From NCBI GenBank assembly GCA_016719105.1, contig JADKAQ010000001.1, positions 124,001-188,000 on the forward strand: a DNA stretch of 64,000 bases, written 5' to 3'. The notes beneath the pieces are model-generated. The model was not told the DNA's origin. It ran no database searches and was given only the letters and a program-made list of their open reading frames with translations. This DNA comes from Gemmatimonadota bacterium. GTDB lineage: Bacteria; Gemmatimonadota; Gemmatimonadetes; Gemmatimonadales; Gemmatimonadaceae. Made by a program: the position numbers and the translations under genes. Positions 43,149-51,943 of the stretch are shown here, in pieces (positions within the stretch are counted from its first letter, which is position 1; each line of letters opens with the position of its first letter).

Positions 43149-44740
43149 GGCACGCGCGGCGGAGTCGTGCGGCTGGCGGTCCCCTGGTGGGGGCGGTTCG
43201 GGTCGTTCGCGCCGCCGTGCTTGGCCTGCTCGTCACCGCCGGTGCGGTGCTCGTGACGGGGTGTTCGCGCGACACGCAGAGTGGTGAGCAGCGCCGGCGC
43301 GACGTGGACGAGTCGGTGGCTCGTCGCAGCGCGGGAGATCGCGCGGCCGACACAGCGTCGCTCGTGACGCCGGTCCGCGATGACTCGCTGATCGGCGCGG
43401 CGCGAGGGGTCGGGGCCGAGGCGACGGTGCGCGCCGCGTGCGCCACCTGCCACGAGGGGGCGCACGCCGCCCCCCTGGGACGCGGCGAGCAGCCTTCCGC
43501 GGTATGCATCGATTGTCATGCGTCGTCGCACGAACCCATCCAGGCGTTCTACGCCGGGGCAGTGCGCGGCGTCGCCGTGCCGGCGGACACCATGTTCCTG
43601 GCCCGCGTGTCGTGCGTCGGTTGCCATAGCGACACCACCTTCACGGCGCCGGTCGGTGCGGCGCGCAACGCTGCGTTCGACGGGATGTGCACGAGCTGCC
43701 ACGGCCGGCGCTTCGGCGGCATGCTGGCCATGTGGCGGAACGGCGTGGAATGGCGTACGCAGGCCGTCTCGGCCTACGTCGCCCAGGCGGTGGCCGATCC
43801 GCGGCTCGCCGGCGACGCGGCGCGGGCGCGCGTGCGCGTGGCGCGTGACGCCATGCAACTCCTCCGGACGGTGGGGGCACTGCACAATGTGCGCGGTGCG
43901 GACCAACTCTTCCGTGCCGCACTCGATAGCACCACCGCGGCGTATAGGCGCGCCGGCGTGGCGGCGCCCGCCCGTCCCGCCCTCGGCCCCGACCCGGCCA
44001 GCAACGAATGCCTCGGGTGTCACTACGGCGTCGAGTCGGCGCGTACCACCATCTACGACCAGAAGTTCGACCACGCCTCGCACGTGGTGCGTGCCGATGT
44101 CGCGTGCAAGGACTGCCACAGCGCGGCGACCTACTTCGCCGGCGCGAAGAGCGGGGCGACCGACCAGGGACGCGCGGTCGATGCGAAGCACGGCAAGACG
44201 ACGCTGACCGCGGCGTCGTGCGAGAGCTGCCATCACTCGCCCACCACCAAAGTGGGGTGTACCGCGTGCCATGCGGGTGACGAGCGGCTCAAGAAATCCG
44301 TGCGCGTCGTGATGGCGCTCAAGCTCAAGCCGGAGAAGGCGCCGACGAGTCGTACCGTCGCGTTCCAGCATGCGCAGCACGAGAAGTCGAGTTGCGAGAG
44401 TTGCCACACGGCGCCGGGTTCGGTGCGCAACATCGCGACGTGCGCGTCGTGCCACACCGATCATCACAAGGAACGCGCATCGGGCTGTGTGTCGTGCCAT
44501 ACGTCGACCATGCTGGCCACGCACACGATGGACACCCACTTCAAGTGCGCCACGTGTCACGAGCGGGAGACGGTCGCCAAGCTGCTCCCCGATCGTGCCT
44601 TCTGCGTGAGTTGCCACGTGAAGCAGGTGAATCACGAGCCCGGGCGCGAGTGCTCACCGTGCCACCTGCATCTCTCGCCGACCGAGGTACGTCGCCGCAT
44701 GCTGGCGGCCGAGGCGGCGCGTCCGGCACCGCCTCGGTGA
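43145..44740 (+). CDS. Multiheme c-type cytochrome lipoprotein, 14 CXXCH motifs
   Basis: This 531-residue protein has a lipoprotein signal ending VLVTGC, a Ser/Asp-rich linker and fourteen CXXCH motifs in two groups: four near the N-terminus (CATCH, CIDCH, CVGCH, CTSCH) and ten from about residue 290 onward (CLGCH to CSPCH), separated by a helical segment without hemes. Lipid attachment would place it on the outer membrane, inside or outside, so it is a candidate terminal or conduit cytochrome. It is the last gene of the operon; a strong terminator follows 14 bases later. Confidence 0.9.
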   Translation: MRHARRSRAAGGPLVGAVRVVRAAVLGLLVTAGAVLVTGCSRDTQSGEQRRRDVDESVARRSAGDRAADTASLVTPVRDDSLIGAARGVGAEATVRAACATCHEGAHAAPLGRGEQPSAVCIDCHASSHEPIQAFYAGAVRGVAVPADTMFLARVSCVGCHSDTTFTAPVGAARNAAFDGMCTSCHGRRFGGMLAMWRNGVEWRTQAVSAYVAQAVADPRLAGDAARARVRVARDAMQLLRTVGALHNVRGADQLFRAALDSTTAAYRRAGVAAPARPALGPDPASNECLGCHYGVESARTTIYDQKFDHASHVVRADVACKDCHSAATYFAGAKSGATDQGRAVDAKHGKTTLTAASCESCHHSPTTKVGCTACHAGDERLKKSVRVVMALKLKPEKAPTSRTVAFQHAQHEKSSCESCHTAPGSVRNIATCASCHTDHHKERASGCVSCHTSTMLATHTMDTHFKCATCHERETVAKLLPDRAFCVSCHVKQVNHEPGRECSPCHLHLSPTEVRRRMLAAEAARPAPPR

Positions 44741-44753
44741 CCTGAGGCCAGAC

Positions 44754-44789
44754 CAACGGGGCGTCGCTCGTTAGGGCGACGCCCCGTTG
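44754..44789 (+). terminator. Rho-independent terminator of multiheme operon
   Basis: A 14-bp stem (caacggggcgtcgc at 44754-44767 with 44776-44789) has an eight-base loop containing gttagg. It is followed by tgtgt rather than a pure T run. Confidence 0.8.
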
Positions 44790-44921
44790 TGTGTCACGGC
44801 GCGGCCCTGTCGCGTGTTAGGGGGATGGCCCGGCGCGCGCTCGTTCCACATTCACTCGCGCGCGTGGGCGGTGATCCGCCAGTATGCGAGCACGGAACGC
44901 CGTGAAGAACGGTCGTGCGGC

Positions 44922-45551
44922 CTACAGCGACTTGAGCAGGTTCTCGACGCGCTTCCGGTCGGCGTCCATCGCCTGACCCGAGAGGATGGTCGCCAGCAAG
45001 TCCATCGCCTCTTCGTCCAGCGCCTCGGGGTGCTTGCGATCCTCGGGAAAGCGAAGGATCACGCCGAGGGCGAAGGGGACATGCGGCTCGCCCTCCTCCT
45101 CGTCACCGCCGGGCTCGACGAAGCTCGACGTATCGGGCTCCTCGGCCACACTGGCCAGCCAGGGCTCGTCGGCGGAGCGACGCAGGCGCTCGGCCCGTTC
45201 GACCAGACGCTGCGGGACGATGGCGGAGAGGACGCCGCGAATCCCGCCGTCGTGTTCCTGCGCCGAGAGGAGCAGCGGGACCGGCGCATCGAAGAGCCCG
45301 ATCGCCTGCACCGCATCGAACATCGCCTCCGGAAGCGATCCCTGCGCGAGCACCGGGGACTCGTCCGAGAGATCGCCATCCACGGCGCCCAGGGCGCGAA
45401 AGACGGTGTGGCCCTGCGGCTGGCGCGGGTGCGGCGTCGCGACGAGGCGCACGGCCACCGGCGTCAGCGTCATCACGCGCGCCACGCTTGGGTCGCTCTC
45501 GTCCTGATCGTCAGGCGAGTTGTCGTCGGATTGTGGGGACCAGTCGCTCAT
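44922..45551 (-). CDS. Hypothetical acidic protein
   Basis: This 209-residue protein has no signal peptide or membrane helix. The N-terminus is very acidic (SDDNSPDDQDESD) and there is a second acidic stretch (EPGGDEEEGEP). The middle (LAQGSLPEAMFDAVQAIGLFDAPVPLLLS, split by loops) looks globular alpha/beta and the end is helical (AMDADRKRVENLLKSL). I recognise no family. It is convergent with the multiheme operon and divergent from the next gene. The ATG at 45549-45551 gives the best start. Confidence 0.6.
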   Translation of the reverse strand: MSDWSPQSDDNSPDDQDESDPSVARVMTLTPVAVRLVATPHPRQPQGHTVFRALGAVDGDLSDESPVLAQGSLPEAMFDAVQAIGLFDAPVPLLLSAQEHDGGIRGVLSAIVPQRLVERAERLRRSADEPWLASVAEEPDTSSFVEPGGDEEEGEPHVPFALGVILRFPEDRKHPEALDEEAMDLLATILSGQAMDADRKRVENLLKSL

Positions 45552-45993
45552 GGCAGTCGAGTCGAGGGCCGGGGAATAGTGCACCTGCGCGACGCGCGAA
45601 CCAAGGGGGGGAAGGGGAGGCAATGGCGCATTGCGTTGTGACCGGGCTTTTGATGGAAGGGTCTCCCACATACGGCGCCGCACCGGCGGTGCCGACCTGC
45701 ACAGGCGCACCACTCACTCTTGGGCGTGTCGATGCCTTCCTCATACCTGCGCACATCCTGCATGCGATCGTGGACTGCCACGGGGCGCCGTTCGCCCCGG
45801 CGGGACGCCGCGGATGCCGGCATGCACCGGACTGTTGGAGATCGTACGCGCCCGGGTGTGGGCGCGGGGAGTGCGTAGGACACGCACTCGCCGCCAGTCG
45901 AGCCTCACTCGACGCCCCGCCTGCGCACGCCGCCGGCGGGGCGTCGTGCATTGTGGCAACCCACCCGCCATCACCTGCACTGGAGGACGAGCC
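45552..45993. other. Intergenic region with one strong hairpin
   Basis: No supported gene. At 45911-45945 gacgccccgcc pairs perfectly with ggcggggcgtc around a 13-base loop, about 50 bases before the start of the next plus-strand gene, so it may be a leader structure or an old terminator. Confidence 0.5.
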
Positions 45994-46341
45994 ATGGTGC
46001 CCTTCACTCGATTTTTCGCAACTCGCCTCCGGCGTCTCGCCTGGCGGCCCGCACGTGCGACCGATGCACGTTCGGCACAGTCGTTAGGCGTCCGGTCGAC
46101 GTCGGCCGAGGCGTGGGCGCGGCTCGAACGCGCGCTGCTCGCGCCGTCCGGTCCGGCGGCGGAGACGCGTGCGCGCGAACTGGCCCAGGAGAACGTGCGG
46201 CTCGCGCTGACCCTCATCGGCCAGCAGGGGCGGGGCGCTGTCGCCCGCATCCTTGCCGCGTGCGACGGGGAGCCTGCCGAGGCCAGCGAGGCCATCCGCG
46301 TCGCGCTGGCGGTGGCCGGCGCGCTGGGGCATTCGGCCTGA
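45994..46341 (+). CDS. Hypothetical small helical protein
   Basis: The 115-residue protein has a basic N-terminus (FFATRLRRLAWRPARATDAR) and then predicted helices (SAEAWARLERALLAP, AAETRARELAQENVRLALTLIG, GAVARILAACDGEPAEASEAIRVALAVAGALG). No family recognised. The ATG at 45994 follows tggaggacgagcc, a good ribosome binding site, and the gene ends just before a terminator hairpin, which supports it as real. It contains the in-frame TTA-GGC pair seen in other genes here. Confidence 0.6.
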   Translation: MVPFTRFFATRLRRLAWRPARATDARSAQSLGVRSTSAEAWARLERALLAPSGPAAETRARELAQENVRLALTLIGQQGRGAVARILAACDGEPAEASEAIRVALAVAGALGHSA

Positions 46342-46345
46342 GCCT

Positions 46346-46378
46346 GACCGGCGGTGGGGCGCTTTCCCGCCGCCGGTC
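46346..46378 (+). terminator. Terminator-like hairpin
   Basis: gaccggcggtggg (46346-46358) pairs with cccgccgccggtc (46366-46378) with one mismatch; it lies four bases after the small hypothetical gene. Confidence 0.65.
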
Positions 46379-46486
46379 CTGCGGCCCCACGGGCATCGAG
46401 GTGCGCCACACCGCGCCGCAGGAAGAAACCTTTCACCCCCCTCCCCGTATCCAACCGCGTGACGTGATCGACGTGGCGTTCGCCTC

Positions 46487-49066
46487 ATGCCGCCTACCGA
46501 TCGCCTGGTCCCGCGCGACTTGGATTCCCAGGTACCGACCACTTCCTTGGACGCACCGCCGACTCGGTCGACGACACCTCCGTCGTCGGCCGCGTCGGTG
46601 CGCCTCCTCCCGCGAATGGTCGCACCGTCCGGTCACATCCCCCGCGCGTCGACACCACCGTTCTGGGCGGTCGTAGCCGGGGCGTGGACCTTCTTCGGGG
46701 TGATGTACGGGTGTGTCTGGACGGCCGCGGCCCGGTACCCCGAATCGGCGTTCCGCTGGACCATTCCGACCGCGCTCGCGGTGGCTTGGTGCTGGGCGCT
46801 GCTCACCCCGCTGCTGTTTCGACTGACGCGGGCAGTCACGCCGTCTCGCGTGGGCTGGGTGGTGAGCCTCGCAAGCCACACGGCGGCGGCGATGGCCTGC
46901 GCCGCGCTCCTCACCGCCCTGCTGCGCCAGTCGATGGCGTTCCTCGCGGAGTGGAGTCCGGAGCCGTACGTCTCGATGCTCTTCTACTGGTTCGACGTCT
47001 GGCTCTTCGTGTACGCGTCGCTGGTCGTGGTGGGACACGCGCTCACGGTACGGCGACGGTACGTCGATCGCACGGTGCGCGCGCACCTGCTCGAAGCCCA
47101 ACTGTCGCGTGCGCAGCTGCAGTATCTCGAGCTGCAGCTCCAGCCGCACTTTCTGTTCAACGCGCTCAACGCGATCCAGGAGCTGGCCCACGAGGCGCCG
47201 CACGCCGCCGAGCGCATGTTGCGGCGCCTGCATGCACTGTTGGCCATCTCGCTGGAGCGATCGGGACGCGACGAAGTCACGCTCGACGAGGAGCTGGCGG
47301 CGCTGGAGCCGTATCTCGACATCCAACGCACGCGCTTCTCTGACTGGCTCGACGTGGGGGTGGCGGTGCCGCCGTCGTTGCGTCGCGCGCTCGTGCCGCA
47401 CCTGATCCTGCAGCCGCTGGTGGAGAACGCGATCCGGCACGGGCTGTCGGTGCGGCAGGCACCCGGGACGGTGACGGTGCACGCGGCGCGGGCGGACGAC
47501 CGTCTCATCCTGCGCGTGGAGGACGACGGGGTGGGGCTCCGTCAGGCGCAACAGCGCGACGGTGCGACGCGGCGCGAGGGGATCGGGTTGCGCAACGCCA
47601 GCGAGCGCCTCCGCCAACTCTACGGGTCGTCCCACCGCTTCGAGCTGCGCGAGGCACCCACCGGTGGGGTGACGGTGGAACTCGAGCTGCCGTATCGCGA
47701 AGGGGAGGCCGTCGCCCGAACCGCTGCGTCGCCGATGACCGTCGCCGATGCCATGGCCGCGACCGACCTCGACGACCCCTCGACCTGGCGCACGGGTGAG
47801 TACTCGACCGTCTTCCCCGACCTCGAGGTGGTACGGCCCGAGGCGCCTCCCGAGGCGCGCGAGGCCGAGGTGGTGCCCACGCCGCAGTGGCAGGCGAGTG
47901 GGAGCTTCCGCGCGGCCCGGCGGGCCACGCCCGAGGCGACGGGGGCCTTCGTGTCGGCCGAACAGCCGGTCCTCGCGCCGACCCCCGGCCTGTCCTGGCG
48001 CGCATGGAGTGGCATCGGGGCGCTCTGGTTCGCCATGGCTGTCCTGTGGACCAACCAGATGGTGCTGTACTCGGCGTCGATGCGTCCGAGCGACGACTAC
48101 TCGTGGCTGGGGTTGGCGCGGCTGCAGGTCGCGACGTCGATCATCTGGCTCGCCCTGTCGCCGGTGGTGGTGGCGCTGGCGCGACGGTTCCGCATCGATG
48201 CCACCAACTGGATGCGGATCCTCCCGCTGCACGCGCTCTTTGGCGTCTGCGCAGGGTTGGTGCACACCGGGGTCATGCAGCTGTCGGGGCTGAGCCAGCT
48301 CCCCGTGCTGTCGCCTGGCAACATGAACCCGCTCACCGGCGACTTCTTCGTCTACTTCGGATTGTTGGCCTGGTCCCACGCGCGCGACTTCGTGAGCTGG
48401 TACCGTGCGCGGGAGCTTGAAGGGGCGCGGCTGTCGGCACGCATCGCTGGATCGCGCTTCCAGGCGTTGCGCGTGCAGCTGCGACCGCAGTTTCTCCTTG
48501 CCACGCTGGACCTGCTCGCCGAGCTGGTGCATCGCGACGTGCCACGGACCGAACGGCTCATCACGCGACTCGCCGACACGCTGCGACTCACGCTGGAACT
48601 CGGGCGCGACGCGACGTCCTCGCTCAAGCAGGAACTCGAGCTGCTGCAGGCCTGTGTCGAGACACACCGCGATGGGATCCGTCCCGGGGTGCAGCTGGTG
48701 GCCAACGTCCCCACATCGCTGCTCCCCCTGCGTATCCCGAGTCGCCTCGTCTGCACCATGGTCGATGAACTGCTCGCCGCCGATTCGTTGAATCCCGGTG
48801 CCCCGCTCACCGTACGGGTGGACGTGGAACGGGTGGCCGACGTGACCCGCATTCGCTTGAAGGGGGACGCGGCGTGGGGGGGACGGGCCGGTGGGTCGCA
48901 CGCCTGGTGGCGCACCAAGAGCGTCGCCGAGGCCGCGGTGGCCGACGCGGGGGCGCTGGTGAGCGTGACCTTCCCCGACCGCGCATCGGCGGTGCTGCTG
49001 GTCGCCGATGCACGCGTTGCGTCGAATCCCGAAGCCGCGCCCGAGTGGGCGGCGGCCGTAGCCTAA
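46487..49066 (+). CDS. LytS/AlgZ-type sensor histidine kinase fused to a degenerate second kinase copy
   Basis: This 859-residue protein contains two tandem copies of a membrane module plus kinase. Copy 1: helices at about 60-185, His_kinase motif LQPHFLFNALNAI with phospho-acceptor His 221, N box LVENAIRHG (311-319) and G boxes EDDGVGL and EGIGLRN. A linker of roughly 100 residues follows. Copy 2: helices at about 505-635, then LRPQFLLATLDLL where Gln 668 replaces the His, and a decayed ATPase (MVDELLAADSLNPG, no clear G boxes). Copy 2 cannot autophosphorylate and may serve as a built-in sensor or regulatory partner. The LytTR regulator gene follows 20 bases later. Confidence 0.88.
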   Translation: MPPTDRLVPRDLDSQVPTTSLDAPPTRSTTPPSSAASVRLLPRMVAPSGHIPRASTPPFWAVVAGAWTFFGVMYGCVWTAAARYPESAFRWTIPTALAVAWCWALLTPLLFRLTRAVTPSRVGWVVSLASHTAAAMACAALLTALLRQSMAFLAEWSPEPYVSMLFYWFDVWLFVYASLVVVGHALTVRRRYVDRTVRAHLLEAQLSRAQLQYLELQLQPHFLFNALNAIQELAHEAPHAAERMLRRLHALLAISLERSGRDEVTLDEELAALEPYLDIQRTRFSDWLDVGVAVPPSLRRALVPHLILQPLVENAIRHGLSVRQAPGTVTVHAARADDRLILRVEDDGVGLRQAQQRDGATRREGIGLRNASERLRQLYGSSHRFELREAPTGGVTVELELPYREGEAVARTAASPMTVADAMAATDLDDPSTWRTGEYSTVFPDLEVVRPEAPPEAREAEVVPTPQWQASGSFRAARRATPEATGAFVSAEQPVLAPTPGLSWRAWSGIGALWFAMAVLWTNQMVLYSASMRPSDDYSWLGLARLQVATSIIWLALSPVVVALARRFRIDATNWMRILPLHALFGVCAGLVHTGVMQLSGLSQLPVLSPGNMNPLTGDFFVYFGLLAWSHARDFVSWYRARELEGARLSARIAGSRFQALRVQLRPQFLLATLDLLAELVHRDVPRTERLITRLADTLRLTLELGRDATSSLKQELELLQACVETHRDGIRPGVQLVANVPTSLLPLRIPSRLVCTMVDELLAADSLNPGAPLTVRVDVERVADVTRIRLKGDAAWGGRAGGSHAWWRTKSVAEAAVADAGALVSVTFPDRASAVLLVADARVASNPEAAPEWAAAVA

Positions 49067-49086
49067 CGCTCGACAGGAGAACGCCG

Positions 49087-49923
49087 ATGCCGATTCGCGT
49101 GCTGGTCGTGGACGACGAGCCCATCGCTCGACGTCGCGTGCGCCGCCTCCTTCGCCTCGAGCCCGACGTCGATGTCATCGACGAAGTGGGGAGCGGCGGT
49201 GAAGCGATTGCCGCGATCAAGCAGGAACGCCCCGACCTCGTCCTGCTGGACGTGCAGATGCCGGACGTCGACGGCTTCGGGGTGGTTGGGGCGCTCGGGG
49301 CGGAGCACATGCCGCCGACCATCTTCGTGACGGCGTTCAACGAGTACGCCGTCCGCGCCTTCGACGTCAACGCGATCGACTATCTGCTCAAGCCCTACGA
49401 TCCGGAGCGATTCCGCTCGGCGTTCCAGCGCGCCCGCTCGCACCTCGAGCGCATCTCGTCGGCCGAACAGGGGCGGAAGATCCGGGCGTTGCTCGAGCAG
49501 GTGCTGGGCGAGGATCGCACCAGCGCCGCGCTGGCCGATCGCCCGGCGCAGCCCATGGGGGGGCAGGCCGCGATGCCGCGCACGCGCTTCCTCGATCGCC
49601 TGATGGTCAAGCACGATGGACGCGTCTTCTTCGTCAAGGTCAGCGACGTCGACTGGTTCGAGGCGTCCGGCAACTACGTGCGCGTCCATACCGGCAAGGT
49701 CTCGCACCTCATCCGCGAGACCATGCACCACGTCGAGGCCCAGCTCGATCCGTCGATGTTCGTGCGCATTCACCGCGCCGTGATCGTGAATATCGACCGG
49801 ATCAAGGAGCTCCAACCGTGGTTTGCGGGTGACTATGTGGTGATCCTGCGGGACGGGCGACAGCTCAAGCTCAGCCGCACCTATCGCGAGCACCTGCAGT
49901 CGCGCATGCACCGCTTCGCGTAG
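49087..49923 (+). CDS. LytTR-family response regulator
   Basis: The 278-residue protein has a receiver domain (VVDDEPIARRRVRR, phospho-acceptor Asp in VLLDVQMPDVDG, Thr in FVTAF, Lys in LLKPYDPERF) and a C-terminal LytTR DNA-binding domain (LMVKHDGRVFFVKVSDVDWFEASGNYV split by strands, ending KLSRTYREHLQSRM). It is the natural partner of the LytS-like fusion kinase encoded immediately upstream. Targets are unknown. The ATG at 49087 follows acaggagaacgccg. Confidence 0.93.
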   Translation: MPIRVLVVDDEPIARRRVRRLLRLEPDVDVIDEVGSGGEAIAAIKQERPDLVLLDVQMPDVDGFGVVGALGAEHMPPTIFVTAFNEYAVRAFDVNAIDYLLKPYDPERFRSAFQRARSHLERISSAEQGRKIRALLEQVLGEDRTSAALADRPAQPMGGQAAMPRTRFLDRLMVKHDGRVFFVKVSDVDWFEASGNYVRVHTGKVSHLIRETMHHVEAQLDPSMFVRIHRAVIVNIDRIKELQPWFAGDYVVILRDGRQLKLSRTYREHLQSRMHRFA

Positions 49924-49960
49924 GGCCTCGCGGGGGGGGCGTTGGTGAACGCGTCATGCA

Positions 49961-49989
49961 TCGGCGGGCCCCTCCGGGGCGCCCGCCGA
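49961..49989 (+). terminator. Terminator-like hairpin after LytTR gene
   Basis: tcggcgggcccc pairs with ggggcgcccgccga across a tcc loop, with one bulged base, 37 bases after the regulator stop. Confidence 0.6.
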
Positions 49990-50137
49990 TCGCCGTCCGG
50001 AGGAGGGCGGGGCCCGCCATCGGGACTCCCCGTTCACGGCGACTCAAGAGCACGTGCGCTGCGGTCGATACCGTAAGCAGCAGCCTCGGGTTCGTCTGAG
50101 GTCGCCTTCCATCGCCGCCCACGCTTCGCCGGCCCGC

Positions 50138-51943
50138 ATGCCCCTCCCTGCAGACCCCACCGCTCGCCGCACGCTTCTCGATCGTGCCCGCATCGGCGTC
50201 GATCGATCGCTCGGCCTGCTGCTCCTCCTGCACCTGCCTGTCGCCCTCGTCCTGGCGACGTTGCACGGGACGTGGTTCGCCGCGCTGGGCGTTGGGGCCC
50301 CGGTCTCGCTGGTCGTCTTCTGGCTCTCGCGCGTCCGTCCCGGCACGACGCTGACTCGACTGGCGGTGTCGGCGGCGTTCATGGTCTACTCGGCGATCTT
50401 CATCCATCAGAGCGATGGAATGGTGGAGGCGCACTTCCACGTCTTCGTGTCGCTCGCCTTCCTGCTGTCGTACCGGGACTGGCGCGCACCGGTGGTGGCG
50501 GCGGCGGTAATCGCGGTGCATCACGTCGCCTTCATGGTGCTCCAGAACAGCGGCGTCGGCGTCCACTTGCTGCCGCACGGGCAGTGCACGCTGGGGATCG
50601 TGGCCATTCACGCCGCCTTCGTGGTCATGGAAACCGCGGTCCTCGTCTGGCTCGCCAATGGCCTCCAGCGCGAGGTAATGGAATCCGATCAGCTGCAGCA
50701 GGTGGCGCACGAGTTGGCGGCCGGCAACGTCGAGGTGGACGTGCAGGGGGGCGAGACCGCCGAGGCCTATCGCAAGGTCATCGTCGCGGTGCGCTCCCTC
50801 GTCGCCGAGGCTGGGGCCGTCTCCAGCGCGGCCCAGAAGAACGACTTCACCCGGCGCGGCAACGCCTCGCTCTTCGAGGGATCATACAAGCACGTCATCA
50901 ACGATCTCAACGCGTCCATGGACGCGGTGCAGCACGCCCACGCGCAGGCGGCCAGCGAGCGCGACGACGTGCTCCGTTTTCTCCGCGCGCTGCAGAAGGC
51001 GGTCGACCGCCTGGCCAACTGCGACATGACGGCGCGCCTTGGTGGGAAGTTCAGCGGGGACCAGGCCCATGCGCAGGAGGCCTTCAATGCCGCCATCCAG
51101 CGGCTGGAGACGACGCTGACGGAGGTCTCGCAGCTGTCCGTCGACTGCAAGAACGCCGCGGATGAGATCTCCGACGGGAGCGAGCGATTGGCGCACGGCG
51201 CGTCGGCCCAGGCGGCGGCGGTCGAGGAGTCCTCGGCCTCGCTGCACGAACTGTCGGCGATGACCAAGTCCACGGCGGATCACGCGCGCGCCGGACGCGA
51301 ACTCGCGGAAGATACGAGACACTCCGCGTCGGCCGGCGTGGAGGCGATGCGCGCCCTGAGCGAGGCGGTGACGAAGATCAAGACGAGCGCCGACGAGACG
51401 GCGAAGATCGTGCGAACGATCGACGAGATCGCCTTCCAGACGAACCTGCTGGCGCTCAACGCGGCGGTCGAAGCCGCGCGCGCGGGCGATGCCGGCAAGG
51501 GCTTCGCGGTCGTGGCGGGCGAGGTGCGCGAACTGGCCATGCGCTCGGCCGAGGCAGCGCGCACGTCGAGTGAGCTCATCGCGCTGTCGGTGAAGCAGGC
51601 CGGGCAGGGAACCTCGCTCAGCGAGGACGTGTCGGCTCGCCTGTCCGACATCGACGGACGCGTGCAGCGCGTGCGCGACGTGATCAACGAGATCGCCTCC
51701 GCCAACGAGCAGCAGGCGACCGGCGTCGCGCAGATCACGACGGCGGTGGAGCAGGTGGGACGCATTACGCAGGAAACGGCCGACACCGCCGAGCAGTCGC
51801 ACCTCGTGGCCGCACGGCTGACGGGCGAGGCCGAACGGCTGGACGACGTGCTCAGCGCATTTCGACTCGGGAGCGAAGCTCCCCCCGAGTCGCGTGCGCG
51901 CAGCGCGCTCGAACCCGTGCGGGCGGTGGCCCGTGTTGGATAG
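50138..51943 (+). CDS. Chemoreceptor with histidine-rich polytopic membrane sensor domain
   Basis: This 601-residue protein lacks a periplasmic sensor. Its N-terminus has about five to six close-packed helices (residues 24-175) carrying at least ten His, including IHQSDGMVEAHFHVF, LSYRDW, IAVHHVAFMV and VHLLPHG. A HAMP-like module and linker follow, then the signalling domain with tip RTIDEIAFQTNLLALNAAVE. The His residues sit near or within helices, suggesting a metal or heme-type sensor buried in the membrane; that is inference. I chose the ATG at 50138; an ATG at 50054 adds only a basic non-hydrophobic stretch. It overlaps the receiver gene downstream. Confidence 0.88.
   Translation: MPLPADPTARRTLLDRARIGVDRSLGLLLLLHLPVALVLATLHGTWFAALGVGAPVSLVVFWLSRVRPGTTLTRLAVSAAFMVYSAIFIHQSDGMVEAHFHVFVSLAFLLSYRDWRAPVVAAAVIAVHHVAFMVLQNSGVGVHLLPHGQCTLGIVAIHAAFVVMETAVLVWLANGLQREVMESDQLQQVAHELAAGNVEVDVQGGETAEAYRKVIVAVRSLVAEAGAVSSAAQKNDFTRRGNASLFEGSYKHVINDLNASMDAVQHAHAQAASERDDVLRFLRALQKAVDRLANCDMTARLGGKFSGDQAHAQEAFNAAIQRLETTLTEVSQLSVDCKNAADEISDGSERLAHGASAQAAAVEESSASLHELSAMTKSTADHARAGRELAEDTRHSASAGVEAMRALSEAVTKIKTSADETAKIVRTIDEIAFQTNLLALNAAVEAARAGDAGKGFAVVAGEVRELAMRSAEAARTSSELIALSVKQAGQGTSLSEDVSARLSDIDGRVQRVRDVINEIASANEQQATGVAQITTAVEQVGRITQETADTAEQSHLVAARLTGEAERLDDVLSAFRLGSEAPPESRARSALEPVRAVARVG

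Noticed and set aside
43130..44635. Long minus-strand frame opposite the 14-heme cytochrome
   Set aside because: Its sequence is the complement of CXXCH-rich coding DNA and shows no domain; the plus-strand cytochrome is certain.
46433..48901. Very long minus-strand frame opposite the LytS-type fusion
   Set aside because: Low-complexity Arg/His/Gln-rich product without motifs; the opposite strand has an evident kinase.
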